DNA of 33,771 nucleotides. It comes from Curtobacterium sp. MCBA15_001. GTDB taxonomy: Bacteria; Actinomycetota; Actinomycetes; Actinomycetales; Microbacteriaceae. Of this stretch, positions 15,865 through 24,333 are shown piece by piece. The first letter of the stretch is position 1, and the number at the start of each line of letters is the position of its first letter. The DNA is taken from contig NZ_MJGI01000027.1 in NCBI RefSeq assembly GCF_001864835.1, forward strand, positions 199,830-233,600, given 5' to 3'. The notes under the pieces were generated by a model. The model saw nothing but the letters and a program-made list of their open reading frames with translations, did no database searches and was not told the origin of the DNA. Both the position numbers and the translations under genes were made by a program.

Positions 15865-16604
15865 CCGGCCAGCTTGTTCTGCTCCGCCACGGACAGAGCA
15901 CTGCGAACGCTGCCGGTACCTTCACCGGCTTGCGAGACGTCGCGCTGACCGAACAGGGCAGCGCCGAAGCGAATCGGGCTGGGTTGCTACTTCTGCATGC
16001 CGGCATCCGACCGGACCTCGTGCTCACGTCGACGCTCGAGCGGGCGCTCCACACGGCGGAGCTCGTCACCGACGTCCTCGGACGTGATGCGCCGATCGAG
16101 TCGACGTGGCGGTTGAACGAGCGGAACTACGGCGCCCTCACCGGCATGTCCAAGCAGAATGCGCAAGCGGCGTTGGGGGCGGAGCAGTTCTTCGCTGTTC
16201 GTCGGACCCGCACGGGACGGCCACCACGCATGTCGATCCGCGCGTGGCTGGCGCTCCGGCGGACGCCGGCGCTTCGTGGACTGCCGTGGGCGGCACTTCG
16301 TCGAACCGAAACACTCTCCGACGTCATCCGCCGGGTCCAACCCGTCCTGTCGCACAGCATCACCCCGGCACTCCGCGACGGGCAGACAGTGCTCGTCGTC
16401 GCGCACGGCAACTCACTGCGGGCACTGTGTGCCTGCATGGACGGCCTAACTGACGGTGAGCTCGCGGACCTGAACCTCCCCACGGGCGAACCCCTGATCT
16501 ACCGGTTCGACGGCGACGGTGGGTTCTGTCCGCGGGGTGGGGAGTACCTGCATCCGGCAGCACGAGCAGCAGCGGCAGCGGTCGCTGCGGAAGGTGGAAC
16601 ATGA
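15861..16604 (+). CDS. gpmA: 2,3-bisphosphoglycerate-dependent phosphoglycerate mutase
   Basis: 247 residues, histidine phosphatase superfamily. It interconverts 3- and 2-phosphoglycerate in glycolysis. RHGQS (His10 is phosphorylated), the acid residue Glu87 in LNERNYGALTG and the second His182 in AHGNSLRAL are all present, together with TLSDVIRRVQP as in true mutases rather than general phosphatases. The start GTG 15861 overlaps the stress-protein stop, and the stop overlaps the CrcB start (ATGA). Fluoride blocks enolase, the next glycolytic step; supplying mutase and enolase from one fluoride operon fits keeping flux through this part of the pathway. Confidence 0.88.
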   Translation: MTGQLVLLRHGQSTANAAGTFTGLRDVALTEQGSAEANRAGLLLLHAGIRPDLVLTSTLERALHTAELVTDVLGRDAPIESTWRLNERNYGALTGMSKQNAQAALGAEQFFAVRRTRTGRPPRMSIRAWLALRRTPALRGLPWAALRRTETLSDVIRRVQPVLSHSITPALRDGQTVLVVAHGNSLRALCACMDGLTDGELADLNLPTGEPLIYRFDGDGGFCPRGGEYLHPAARAAAAAVAAEGGT

Positions 16605-17104
16605 CCTCCCGAACGGACACGCACCTGCCCGATGGGCAGCTCCCGCCCGACCCAGACATCGACGCCAACGACCCGGAACGTATCGACCGGCCAGTGCATC
16701 TGCGGTGGCGGTACCTCGGTGTCGTCGCACTCGGCGGCGCCATCGGTACCGCCGCACGCGACGGACTCAGCACCGCGTTCCCCGCTCAGCAGGAGGTGTC
16801 CTGGGCGATCTTCTGGATCAACATCGCCGGCGCGCTCCTACTGGGTGTGCTGCTGGAACACCTCGCGCATCGCGGACCTGACGAGGGTCGCCGCCGGACA
16901 CTGCGCCTGCTTCTGGGAACCGGTGTCCTCGGCGGGTTCACCACCTACAGCACCCTCGCGACCAGCACCGCGGTGTTGTTCCTCGCTGGCCGCGGGTTGG
17001 CCGGCACCGGGTACGCGCTCCTGACGGTCCTCGCCGGCGCGATCGCCGCCGGTAGCGGCCTCGCGATCGCGGGTTTGGTCCGACCGAACGGGGCCACATC
17101 ATGA
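16601..17104 (+). CDS. crcB: CrcB/Fluc fluoride channel, subunit 1
   Basis: 167 residues. A hydrophilic 34-residue N-terminal extension precedes four membrane helices typical of Fluc fluoride channels in the cytoplasmic membrane. Diagnostic features are [12 protein letters not shown] (Arg53), the polar-track Asn74 in [10 protein letters not shown] and the signature GFTTYSTLA at 112-120. Fluc proteins are dual-topology; in Gram-positive bacteria two different subunits often form an antiparallel heterodimer, and the coupled neighbouring gene encodes the second. The start ATG 16601 overlaps the mutase stop. Confidence 0.93.
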   Translation: MTSRTDTHLPDGQLPPDPDIDANDPERIDRPVHLRWRYLGVVALGGAIGTAARDGLSTAFPAQQEVSWAIFWINIAGALLLGVLLEHLAHRGPDEGRRRTLRLLLGTGVLGGFTTYSTLATSTAVLFLAGRGLAGTGYALLTVLAGAIAAGSGLAIAGLVRPNGATS

Positions 17105-17472
17105 GCGCCCTGGCCTTCCTCAGCGTCGCGGTCGCTGGCGGTGTCGGCGCGGCCGCACGGTTCTTCGTGGATGGTGCGATCAACCGGGGTCGGCAGTTCC
17201 GGCTCCCGGTCGGGACGCTGACGATCAACATCACCGGCTCGTTCCTGCTGGGCTTGATCACCGGCGCCGCCGGTCACCTCGGCGCCACCCCCGTCGCGGT
17301 GCTCGGAACAGGGCTCATGGGTGGCTACACCACGTTCAGCACCGCCAGCTTCGAGACCGTCCGCCTCGCACGCACTGGCCGCACCACCGCGGCTGCCGTG
17401 AACGGGCTCGGGATGCTCGTCGTCTCCGTCGCCGCAGCCGCCGGGGGCGTCACCCTCGGCACCCTCACTTGA
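17101..17472 (+). CDS. crcB: CrcB/Fluc fluoride channel, subunit 2
   Basis: 123 residues, four membrane helices, no long extension. It shows [11 protein letters not shown] (Arg20), Asn43 in [10 protein letters not shown] and [11 protein letters not shown] at 75-85, the conserved Fluc signature with its Phe and Thr residues. The start ATG 17101 overlaps the stop of subunit 1, so the two are made together and probably assemble as a heterodimer that lets fluoride leave the cell. Its stop touches the start region of the pyrophosphatase gene. Confidence 0.93.
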   Translation: MSALAFLSVAVAGGVGAAARFFVDGAINRGRQFRLPVGTLTINITGSFLLGLITGAAGHLGATPVAVLGTGLMGGYTTFSTASFETVRLARTGRTTAAAVNGLGMLVVSVAAAAGGVTLGTLT

Positions 17473-17498
17473 CCATCCGACTGGGAGACGAACAGCTC

Positions 17499-17984
17499 AT
17501 GCACTTCGACATCACGATCGAGATCCCCCGCGGCAGCGGCAACAAGTACGAGGTCGACCACGCCACCGGACGGATCCGCCTGGACCGGGCGGTGTTCACC
17601 AGCATGGTGTTCCCGCAGGACTACGGCTCGATCGACGACACTCTCGGCGATGACGGCGACCCCCTCGACGCGCTCGTGCTGCTGCCCCGGCCCACGTTCC
17701 CCGGCGTCGTCATCGACGTCCGCCCGGTCGGGATGCTCCGCATGGTCGACGAGAACGGCGGCGATGACAAGATCCTCACCGTCCCCGCCGGAGACGTCCG
17801 CTTCGACCACGTCCAGGACATCTCCGACGTCGCCGAGCCGGTCCTGGCGGAGATCGAGCACTTCTTCGCCCACTACAAGGAGATCGAGCACGGCAAGCAC
17901 GTCACCACCAACGGGTGGGCGAACCGTGTCGACGCCGAAGCCATCATCCGCGCCGCACAGGAACGGTTCACCCCGCACCCCTGA
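17499..17984 (+). CDS. ppa: Family I inorganic pyrophosphatase
   Basis: 161 residues, cytosolic and Mg-dependent; splits pyrophosphate into phosphate. The N-terminus [20 protein letters not shown] matches the mycobacterial enzyme closely. The signature [10 protein letters not shown] (residues 51-60) supplies the metal-binding Asp residues. ATG 17499 is preferred because of that match; TTG 17469, overlapping the CrcB stop, would add ten residues and continue the 4-bp coupling pattern. Family I pyrophosphatases are classically inhibited by fluoride, so an extra copy in a fluoride operon makes sense as dosage compensation. Whether this copy is more fluoride-tolerant cannot be read from the sequence. 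Confidence 0.93.
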   Translation: MHFDITIEIPRGSGNKYEVDHATGRIRLDRAVFTSMVFPQDYGSIDDTLGDDGDPLDALVLLPRPTFPGVVIDVRPVGMLRMVDENGGDDKILTVPAGDVRFDHVQDISDVAEPVLAEIEHFFAHYKEIEHGKHVTTNGWANRVDAEAIIRAAQERFTPHP

Positions 17985-18029
17985 CCGGCACCCGCGCACC
18001 CGACACCATCCAGTGCGCGCCCTGAACCG

Positions 18030-18090
18030 CCGTGGGGAGGCAACTGGCGCCCAGTGATCGCCAGGAGGTCGTCCCTCCGCCTCCCCGCGG
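18030..18090 (+). ncRNA. Three-way-junction RNA between ppa and eno
   Basis: A 12-bp stem (18030-18041 with 18079-18090, one G-U pair) closes a compact junction. Inside it are a 6-bp hairpin CTGGCG/CGCCAG (18044-18049, 18059-18064, 9-nt loop) and a 4-bp hairpin GAGG/CCTC (18065-18068, 18074-18077). Only three nucleotides are unpaired at the junction. It lies in the 145-bp gap before enolase. It could be a regulatory leader, an mRNA processing or stabilising element, or a partial terminator. I do not recognise it as a known family. Confidence 0.5.
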
Positions 18091-18129
18091 CCCACACCCG
18101 CACGACCAACCCGAAAGGCGACAACCGCC

Positions 18130-19464
18130 GTGAACGACTACATCAGCAACGTCCACCACACCACCCACCATCAGGGCGAGTACGTGACCCACACCAGCCG
18201 CCCCGTCACCATCAGCAGCCTGCACGGCTCCCGGATCCTCGACTCCCGCGGCTACCCGACGATCCAGGTGCGTCTCGAGCTCGAGGACGGCACCGTCGTC
18301 ACCGGTGACGCCCCCGCAGGCGCATCCACTGGCGCGCATGAGGCTGTCGAGCTTCGCGACGGCGGCAGCAGCTACGGCGGCCGCGACGTGAGCCAGGCAC
18401 TGCACCTCATCACGACGGACGTCGCACCGATGATCACCGGCCAGTCGTGGACCTCGATCGGGCAGGCCGACGCCGCCCTCGCTGCCCTCGACGGCACCCC
18501 GAACCACCGCCGGCTCGGCGCGAACAGTGTCGTCGCGACCTCGATCGCGATGGCACGCGCTCTCGCCGCCGCAGCGGAGCTGCCGCTCTGGCGTTGGATC
18601 GCAGACGTCACCGGCAGCACGCCCCGCCTGCCCGTCCCGCACTTCAACGTGCTCAACGGCGGAGCGCACGCAGCGAACGCGCTCGACTTCCAGGAGTTCA
18701 TGATCGCCCCGGTGAACGCCGAGACCATGACCGACGCGGTTCGGATCGGATCGGACGTCTACCACGCGCTGGCGGCACTGGTCCGGGAACGGTTCGGCAG
18801 TCTCGGTCTCGGGGACGAAGGCGGCTTCGCCCCGTCGATCGCCGCGCCCGAGGAGGCCCTCGACCTCCTCGTCGCCGCGATCAGTGCCGCCGGTTACGAG
18901 CCCGGCGTGGACACCGTCGCGATCGCACTCGACCCGGCGGCGAACGAGTTCGCGCTCGGTGACGGTAGCTACCGGGTCGTGGACCGCCGGCTCGACCGCG
19001 CAGGCATGGTCGACTACTACCGCGACCTCATCAGCCGGTATCCGATCCGGAGCATCGAAGACGGCTTCTCCGAAGATGACCACGGCGGCTGGAAGGCGAT
19101 GTCGTTCGCGCTCGGCGACATGCTCCAGATCGTCGGCGATGATCTCTACGTCACCGATCCGCAGCGCATCCGCGACGGTGGGAAGGACGGGCTCTCGAAC
19201 GCGGCGCTCATCAAGCCGAACCAGATCGGCACCGTCTCCCAGACCCTCGACGCGATCGGCGTCGCACGCTCGCTCGGGATGCGGAGCATGGTGTCGCACC
19301 GGTCCGGCGAGACCACCGACACGTTCATCGCGGACCTCGTCGTCGGCACCGGAACCGGACAGATCAAGTCCGGCGCACCCGCCCGCGGAGAACGCGTCGC
19401 CAAGTACAACCGGCTCACCGAGATCGCGGAGAACAATCCGGAGCTGCCCTACGGGCTGCGCTGA
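18130..19464 (+). CDS. eno: Enolase (fluoride-operon copy)
   Basis: Converts 2-phosphoglycerate to phosphoenolpyruvate. All active-site elements are present (numbering from GTG 18130): GASTGAHE at 64-71, Glu230 in GDEGGF, the metal ligands Asp268, Glu310 (SIEDGFSEDD) and Asp337, the catalytic Lys362 in LIKPNQIGT, the SHRSGET loop at 389-395 and Lys413. The usual Val after IK is Pro here. GTG 18130 gives 444 residues with a His-rich 23-residue leader (HHTTHH); GTG 18184, with AGGGCGAG upstream, gives the standard 426 residues and may be the true start. Enolase is the classical glycolytic target of fluoride-phosphate inhibition. The gene ends 16 bp inside the convergent LysR gene. Confidence 0.92.
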   Translation: MNDYISNVHHTTHHQGEYVTHTSRPVTISSLHGSRILDSRGYPTIQVRLELEDGTVVTGDAPAGASTGAHEAVELRDGGSSYGGRDVSQALHLITTDVAPMITGQSWTSIGQADAALAALDGTPNHRRLGANSVVATSIAMARALAAAAELPLWRWIADVTGSTPRLPVPHFNVLNGGAHAANALDFQEFMIAPVNAETMTDAVRIGSDVYHALAALVRERFGSLGLGDEGGFAPSIAAPEEALDLLVAAISAAGYEPGVDTVAIALDPAANEFALGDGSYRVVDRRLDRAGMVDYYRDLISRYPIRSIEDGFSEDDHGGWKAMSFALGDMLQIVGDDLYVTDPQRIRDGGKDGLSNAALIKPNQIGTVSQTLDAIGVARSLGMRSMVSHRSGETTDTFIADLVVGTGTGQIKSGAPARGERVAKYNRLTEIAENNPELPYGLR

Positions 19465-20381
19465 CCCCGACCGGTCACCTCGTGGGCGACGCGCAGGAAA
19501 GCAGAACCAGCTGGCTGAGGCTCTCCCGACCAGATCGCCCGCAACGGCCGGGCAAGTGGCGGCCCAGCGAGCGGGACCCGCACCAGCGACCCGTCGTTGA
19601 TGTCGGCGGCGACCGTGCGAAGGCTCATCACCGCCGGTGCAATTCCAGCCTGCGCGTTCGCCCGGATGATGCTCGTGGTCTCCAGCACCGCGGCCGGAAC
19701 CGACATGCTCAAACCGGCCTCCCTGAGCCATGCGGCGAGGGTCGCGCGAGTTCCGGAACCTTCTTCCCGCAGGAGCAGAGCCGTCGCCGCCAGGACCTCC
19801 GCAGTGATCCCGGTCGACCGAGCCCAGGGATGTTCCGGCGCAACGACGACCGCGAGCTCATCGTCCGCGATCACCTGCGCGGACACACCTGCCGCCGTCA
19901 CCGGGGTCTCCGTGAACCCGAGGTTCGCGCCACCCGACTGCACGAGGTCCGTCACCGCGGCGGAGTTGCCCGCGATCAGGCGCACCCGCACGTCGGGTTC
20001 GCGGCGGCGGAATTCGAGCAGCCAGCCCGGCAGCAGCAGCTCCGCGATCGTCTGTGACGCTGCGACGACGAGCGAACCCGTGGGAGTCCGCAGCGCAGCC
20101 ACTCCTGCTTCGAGGTGGCGAGACGCGTCGAGGACCGGTCCGGCCAGCCCGACGACGAGCCTGCCGGTCTCGGTCAGCACCGACCCCGTGGTCGAGCGGT
20201 GCACCAACAAGTGACCGACCATGCGCTCGGCGACCCGGATCCGAGCAGACACTGCCTGTTGCGTGACGCCGAGCGCTCCAGCGGCAGCGGAGAGGGAGCC
20301 GGTCTCGGCGACGCGTGCGAGCACGTCGAGTGTGTCGAGGTCGAGGGTTCGGTCCGTGAGTCGCCGTAGTGCCACAATCAT
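19449..20381 (-). CDS. LysR-family regulator of the divergent TDT transporter
   Basis: 310 residues from ATG 20381. The N-terminal winged HTH is LDTLDVLARVAETGSLSAAA then GVTQQAVSARIRVAE, followed by a substrate-binding domain (SLVVAASQTIAELLLPGWL to the C-terminus). LysR regulators usually control the divergent gene, here the TDT transporter 63 bp away. A perfect 17-bp palindrome lies across the proposed start codon, so the protein may repress its own expression. Its 3' end overlaps enolase by 16 bp. Confidence 0.85.
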   Translation of the reverse strand: MIVALRRLTDRTLDLDTLDVLARVAETGSLSAAAGALGVTQQAVSARIRVAERMVGHLLVHRSTTGSVLTETGRLVVGLAGPVLDASRHLEAGVAALRTPTGSLVVAASQTIAELLLPGWLLEFRRREPDVRVRLIAGNSAAVTDLVQSGGANLGFTETPVTAAGVSAQVIADDELAVVVAPEHPWARSTGITAEVLAATALLLREEGSGTRATLAAWLREAGLSMSVPAAVLETTSIIRANAQAGIAPAVMSLRTVAADINDGSLVRVPLAGPPLARPLRAIWSGEPQPAGSAFLRVAHEVTGRGQRSP

Positions 20382-20389
20382 TGATTGTG
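20373..20389. promoter_or_regulatory. Palindromic operator-like site at the LysR start
   Basis: CACAATCA-T-TGATTGTG is a perfect 17-bp palindrome, much more AT-rich than its surroundings. It contains the LysR-type T-N11-A spacing. It spans the LysR start codon (20379-20381) and lies 55 bp before the transporter start, so binding could act on both genes. Confidence 0.65.
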
Positions 20390-20444
20390 CCCTGCCAAGA
20401 GGTTCCGGGTACCGCCAGAGGCAGGATTCGCGCAGGCTTGGCCC

Positions 20445-21611
20445 ATGACAACGCTCCGCACGGACCCTGCACCCGCGAACGGCAGCCAGCTGCCCCAACG
20501 GCCGCAGACGGCGTTGTTCCGTGACCTGGAGCGGCCAGGCCTGATCGTGTCGAATCTCACACCGAACTGGTTCGCGTCGATCATGGGCACGGGGATCGTC
20601 GCTGTCGCAGCTGCGTCACTGCCGCTGCAGTTCCCCGGGCTGCGCCTCGCGGCGACGGTCGTGTGGGCGATCGCCGCGGTGCTCCTCGTCGCCCTCACGA
20701 CCGCGACGGTGCTGCACTGGATCCGCTACCGGAGCACTGCAGCCGGGCACCAGCTCAACCCGGTGATCTCGCACTTCTACGGCGCACCACCGATGGCGTT
20801 CCTCACCGTCGGCGCCGGGACACTCCTGCTCGGCAAGGACTGGGTCGGCCTGCCCGCCGCCGTCACCATCGACTGGGTCCTGTGGACCATCGGCACCATC
20901 GGAGGACTGCTCACGGCAGTGCTCGTGCCGTACCTGGCGTTCACCCGCCACGAGAACAAGCCCGACTCCGCGTTCGGCGGCTGGCTGATGCCGATCGTCC
21001 CGCCGATGGTGTCCGCCTCCACCGGTGCGCTCCTGCTGCCGTACGCCCCCGCCGGGCAGGCGCGGGAGACGCTGCTGTGGTCCTGCTACGGCTTCTTCGG
21101 CCTCAGCCTCATCACGTCGCTGGTCGTGATCACGCTGATCTGGAACCGTCTCGCGCAGCACAAGGTCGGGGCCGCCGGCATGGTCCCGACTCTGTGGATC
21201 GTCCTCGGGCCGGTCGGACAGTCGATCACCGCGGTGAACCTCCTCGCATCGAACGCCCCCACCGTTGTCGATGCGAGTACCGCGCATGCCCTGCTGGTCG
21301 TGGCGCTGGTGTACGGGTTCGCGATGCTCGGCTTCGCGCTGCTGTGGACCGTCATCGCCCTCGCGATCACCATCCGCACTGCCCGCGAACACTTGCCGTT
21401 CAGCCTGACTTGGTGGTCCTTCACGTTCCCCGTCGGGACCTGCGTCACCGGCCTGAACGGGCTCGCCCTGCACTCAGGCCTGACCGTCGTTGCCGTCCTC
21501 GCCGTCATCTACTACGCCGGCCTCGTCGCCGCATGGATCACCGTTGCCCTTCGCACCTTTCACGGATCCGTCATCCGTGGCACCCTGCTGGCACCGCCAC
21601 AGCCGGCATGA
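20445..21611 (+). CDS. TDT-family (TehA/SLAC1-like) membrane transporter
   Basis: 388 residues from ATG 20445, about ten membrane helices starting at NWFASIMGTGIVAVAAASLPL. The family (tellurite-resistance/dicarboxylate transporter, SLAC1/TehA/Ssu1) moves anions or weak acids: malate in yeast Mae1, sulfite in Ssu1, chloride/nitrate in SLAC1. The exact substrate cannot be predicted. The first ~40 residues are cytosolic and proline-rich. The pair LysR + TDT transporter is a common arrangement. Lying beside a fluoride operon, an anion-permease role is worth testing. Its stop overlaps the next start (ATGA). Confidence 0.85.
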   Translation: MTTLRTDPAPANGSQLPQRPQTALFRDLERPGLIVSNLTPNWFASIMGTGIVAVAAASLPLQFPGLRLAATVVWAIAAVLLVALTTATVLHWIRYRSTAAGHQLNPVISHFYGAPPMAFLTVGAGTLLLGKDWVGLPAAVTIDWVLWTIGTIGGLLTAVLVPYLAFTRHENKPDSAFGGWLMPIVPPMVSASTGALLLPYAPAGQARETLLWSCYGFFGLSLITSLVVITLIWNRLAQHKVGAAGMVPTLWIVLGPVGQSITAVNLLASNAPTVVDASTAHALLVVALVYGFAMLGFALLWTVIALAITIRTAREHLPFSLTWWSFTFPVGTCVTGLNGLALHSGLTVVAVLAVIYYAGLVAAWITVALRTFHGSVIRGTLLAPPQPA

Positions 21612-22180
21612 GTACCCCCGAGGAACTCGCTGACGTTCGATCGCTGAACGGTCTCGCGGAGACGTGGCGGACCGCGCCCGACGGCAGCCGACGGTTCGTC
21701 CCGAGCTTCGACCCACGATCCGGCGGCAGATTCAGCCGTGTCCTGGTCCTGATGCAGTCGCCTGGCCCCCAGACCATCGCCGCAGCGCACGCAGCGATCT
21801 GCAGCGAGGACAACCCGGGCCCGACCGCGGCCGCGTTCCGAGCAGCCCGTATCGAGTCCGGACTCGCACGCGGCGAGTACGTCCGCTGGAACCTTGTCCC
21901 ATGGGAACTGCCCGACCGCGTGCGACTCGAGGACATCGACGAGGGGCGGCATGCCCTCGCCACACTGCTCGCGGCCCTCCCCGCTCTCACTGCGATCGTC
22001 ACGTACGGGGCCGTTGCCCTCGACGGCGTCATGCGACACTTCACCCTGGACGAGCACCCCCGACTCCTTCCGGTCATCGCAGCACCACATCCGTCTCCCG
22101 CCAACGGCCGCCACCGATCGGAACAACACCTCCGTTCCGTGCAAGCACTCCGGCTCGCCGCGCGAGCGCGGCAGACGTAA
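21608..22180 (+). CDS. Uracil-DNA-glycosylase-superfamily protein
   Basis: 190 residues from ATG 21608, whose bases overlap the TDT stop. The pattern is that of the UDG superfamily: RVLVLMQSPGPQ early (the water-activating loop position), EYVRWNLVPWELPD in the middle and the HPSP loop near the C-terminus (APHPSPANGRH). Such enzymes remove uracil from DNA, but many distant actinobacterial members are uncharacterised. Translational coupling to a membrane transporter is unusual and gives no obvious functional link. Confidence 0.75.
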   Translation: MSTPEELADVRSLNGLAETWRTAPDGSRRFVPSFDPRSGGRFSRVLVLMQSPGPQTIAAAHAAICSEDNPGPTAAAFRAARIESGLARGEYVRWNLVPWELPDRVRLEDIDEGRHALATLLAALPALTAIVTYGAVALDGVMRHFTLDEHPRLLPVIAAPHPSPANGRHRSEQHLRSVQALRLAARARQT

Positions 22181-22320
22181 CAAATACGAACGATTCCGCT
22201 ACAACTATCCGTACCGGCGCTCAGTCCGGGTGCGAGGCGCCGTGTCTTGTAGCGGAACCCAGTCCCAGAATCTACGTGCCGCCACTACCCCTCCTGGTCG
22301 AGTTTCGCTACGTTCTCTTC
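22181..22320. other. Transposon left-end region with inverted repeats (res-like)
   Basis: TTCCGCTACAA (22194-22204) and TTGTAGCGGAA (22247-22257) form a perfect 11-bp inverted repeat. A related word, TTTCGCTACGTTC, follows at about 22304-22316, and a similar one occurs inverted at the right end (TTTTCGCTGCGATC read leftward from 25166). These are candidate transposase- or resolvase-binding sites in front of the resolvase gene. Confidence 0.5.
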
Positions 22321-22923
22321 ATGGGTCACCTTCTCGGGTATGCGCGCGTGTCCACCACAGACCAGGACGCGTCGCTGCAGATCGACGCGCTCAACGCCGC
22401 TGGCTGCTACCGCGTGTTCGTCGACACCATGTCCGGGTCGCTCCAACACCGGCCCGAGCTCGACAAGCTCCTCGACCAGCTCCGCCCCGGCGACACTCTC
22501 GTCGTCTGGCGACTCGACCGGCTCGGCCGGTCCATCCGGCACCTCATCGATCAGCTGCACGCTCTCGCCGAGCGCGGCATCGGGTTCCGGTCCCTGCAGG
22601 AGACCATCGACACCACCTCGCCCGGCGGCCGGCTCGTGTTCCACGTCTTCGCCGCGTTGGCGGAGTTCGAACGGGACCTCATCAAGGAACGCACCAACGC
22701 CGGCCTCGCCGCCGCTCGAGCCCGCGGCCGCACCGGCGGCCGACCATCTCGGCTCTCCGCGGACCAGGTGCGCACCGCACGCCGGCTCTACGAACAGCAG
22801 GACATGACCGTCGCGCAGATCGGCGACGTGCTCGGCGTTAGCCGCACCACCATCTACCGTGCACTCGCGAAGCACGCCGAGCCCGTCGCGGCGCGACGAA
22901 CCAAGCCTTCCCCAACGATGTAG
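22321..22923 (+). CDS. Serine recombinase (TniR-type resolvase)
   Basis: 200 residues from ATG 22321. The resolvase/invertase catalytic domain has the nucleophile Ser11 in YARVSTTDQD, the Arg-rich RLDRLGRS motif, and EFERDLIKERTNAGLAAARARG leading into the DNA-binding arm. The C-terminal HTH is MTVAQIGDVLGVSRTTIYRAL. Its job is to resolve cointegrates made during replicative transposition, acting at a res site probably just upstream. The transposase gene starts 6 bp after its stop. Confidence 0.9.
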   Translation: MGHLLGYARVSTTDQDASLQIDALNAAGCYRVFVDTMSGSLQHRPELDKLLDQLRPGDTLVVWRLDRLGRSIRHLIDQLHALAERGIGFRSLQETIDTTSPGGRLVFHVFAALAEFERDLIKERTNAGLAAARARGRTGGRPSRLSADQVRTARRLYEQQDMTVAQIGDVLGVSRTTIYRALAKHAEPVAARRTKPSPTM

Positions 22924-22929
22924 CTGGCT

Positions 22930-24333
22930 ATGGACGCGAGCGAGCGGTGGGGCATCCTTCGACTGCACGTCGAGGACGCCATCCCGCTCGCCACCCTGGC
23001 CCGCACCACGGGCGTCGCTGAGCGCACCCTGCAACGCTGGTTGGCCCGCTACCGAACCGGCGGATACCCGGCTCTCGCCGACGGCACCCGCACCGATCAC
23101 GGCGCCCGACGGACGGCACCGGAACTGGTGCGCCTGATTGAGGGGCTCGCACTCACCAAGCCACGACCTTCGATCGCCACGATTCACCGCCAGGTCGACA
23201 ATTACTGCACCAAACGAGGTCTCTCAGCGCCGTCGTACTCCGTTGTGCGGTCGATCGTGAACGGGCTTGATCCCGGGATGGTGACGCTCGCGCTTGAGGG
23301 GCCCGCGTCATATCGGGACAAGCACGAACTGCTGCTCCGACGTCGTGCGGATCGCCCCAACGCGATCTGGCAGGCGGACCACACGATGCTCGATCTGCTC
23401 ATCGTCGGACCCGACGGCAAGCCCGAACGGCCGTGGTTGACGGTGATCCTCGACGACTACTCCCGCGCGGTCTGCGGGTACATGGTGTTCCTCGGCGCCC
23501 CATCCGCCGCGAACACCGCGCTCGCGCTCCGGCAAGCGATCTGGCACAAGCCGGAACCGGACTGGCCTGTCTGCGGGATCCCAGACGTGCTCTACACAGA
23601 CCACGGGTCCGACTTCACCAGCCACCGAATCGGCGACACCGCCGCCGTGCTGCACCTCCGCATCATCCACTCGCAGGTCGCTCGCCCCCAGGGCCGCGGG
23701 AAGATCGAGCGGTTCTTCGGCACCATCAACACCGAGCTGCTCCCAACGCTCCCCGGCCACCTCGCACCCGGATCCTCGGCGCCGGCGCCGACGCCGGCGC
23801 TGGATCTCGCCGGTGTCGACAGTGCCATCAACACGTTCATCCGCCGCTACAACGCCCGCATCCACCGCGAGCTCCGGAAGAGCCCACTGGAAGCGTGGAT
23901 CGCAGACGGGTGGCTGCCACGAATGCCGGACTCCCTCGAGCAGCTCGACGGGTTCCTGCTCACCGTCCCGACCACGCGTGTCGTGCAACGAGACGGCATC
24001 CACTTCGAAGGGCTCCGCTACACCGCAACCACTCTCGCACCCTTCGTGGGCAGCACCGTCAGCGTCCGGTACGACCCCCGCGACGTCACCGAGATCCGTG
24101 TCTTTCACCGCGACGCGTTCCTGTGCACCGCGATCAGTACCGCGCATCAGACCGAGACCATCAGTCTCAAGCAGATCCAGGCCGCCCGGAACGCGCAACG
24201 AAGAGCCCTGCGCGGGCAGATCCGCGAACGCATCGCGATCGTCCGCCCCACACCCGATGATCACACCCCACCAGCACCCGCACCGGCACCGGATCAACCG
24301 CGACTGATGACCTACGAGGAGGACCGGTCATGA
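22930..24333 (+). CDS. DDE transposase, Mu/Tn402 (TniA-like) family
   Basis: 467 residues. The N-terminal HTH region (LATLARTTGVAERTLQRWLARY) binds the ends. The rve-type core has Asp150 (QADHT), Asp224 (YTDHGSDF) and Glu260 (GRGKIERFFG), the DD(35)E spacing exactly. A Mu-type C-terminal beta domain follows (FEGLRYTATTLAPFVGSTVSVRYDPRD). The basic/proline-rich tail likely contacts the ATPase. The enzyme cuts and joins transposon ends; it should be active. Its stop overlaps the ATPase start (ATGA). Confidence 0.92.
   Translation: MDASERWGILRLHVEDAIPLATLARTTGVAERTLQRWLARYRTGGYPALADGTRTDHGARRTAPELVRLIEGLALTKPRPSIATIHRQVDNYCTKRGLSAPSYSVVRSIVNGLDPGMVTLALEGPASYRDKHELLLRRRADRPNAIWQADHTMLDLLIVGPDGKPERPWLTVILDDYSRAVCGYMVFLGAPSAANTALALRQAIWHKPEPDWPVCGIPDVLYTDHGSDFTSHRIGDTAAVLHLRIIHSQVARPQGRGKIERFFGTINTELLPTLPGHLAPGSSAPAPTPALDLAGVDSAINTFIRRYNARIHRELRKSPLEAWIADGWLPRMPDSLEQLDGFLLTVPTTRVVQRDGIHFEGLRYTATTLAPFVGSTVSVRYDPRDVTEIRVFHRDAFLCTAISTAHQTETISLKQIQAARNAQRRALRGQIRERIAIVRPTPDDHTPPAPAPAPDQPRLMTYEEDRS

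Noticed and set aside
17968..19731. Long minus-strand open frame (587 codons) opposite enolase
   Set aside because: It is the antisense shadow of a well-supported enolase gene; it has no domain and arises from the high GC at third positions.
20616..21473. Minus-strand open frame opposite the TDT transporter
   Set aside because: Its low-complexity charged composition is typical of antisense reading of membrane helices in GC-rich DNA.
23308..24297. Long minus-strand open frame opposite the transposase
   Set aside because: It is antisense to a complete DDE transposase with all catalytic residues; there is no ribosome binding site or family.
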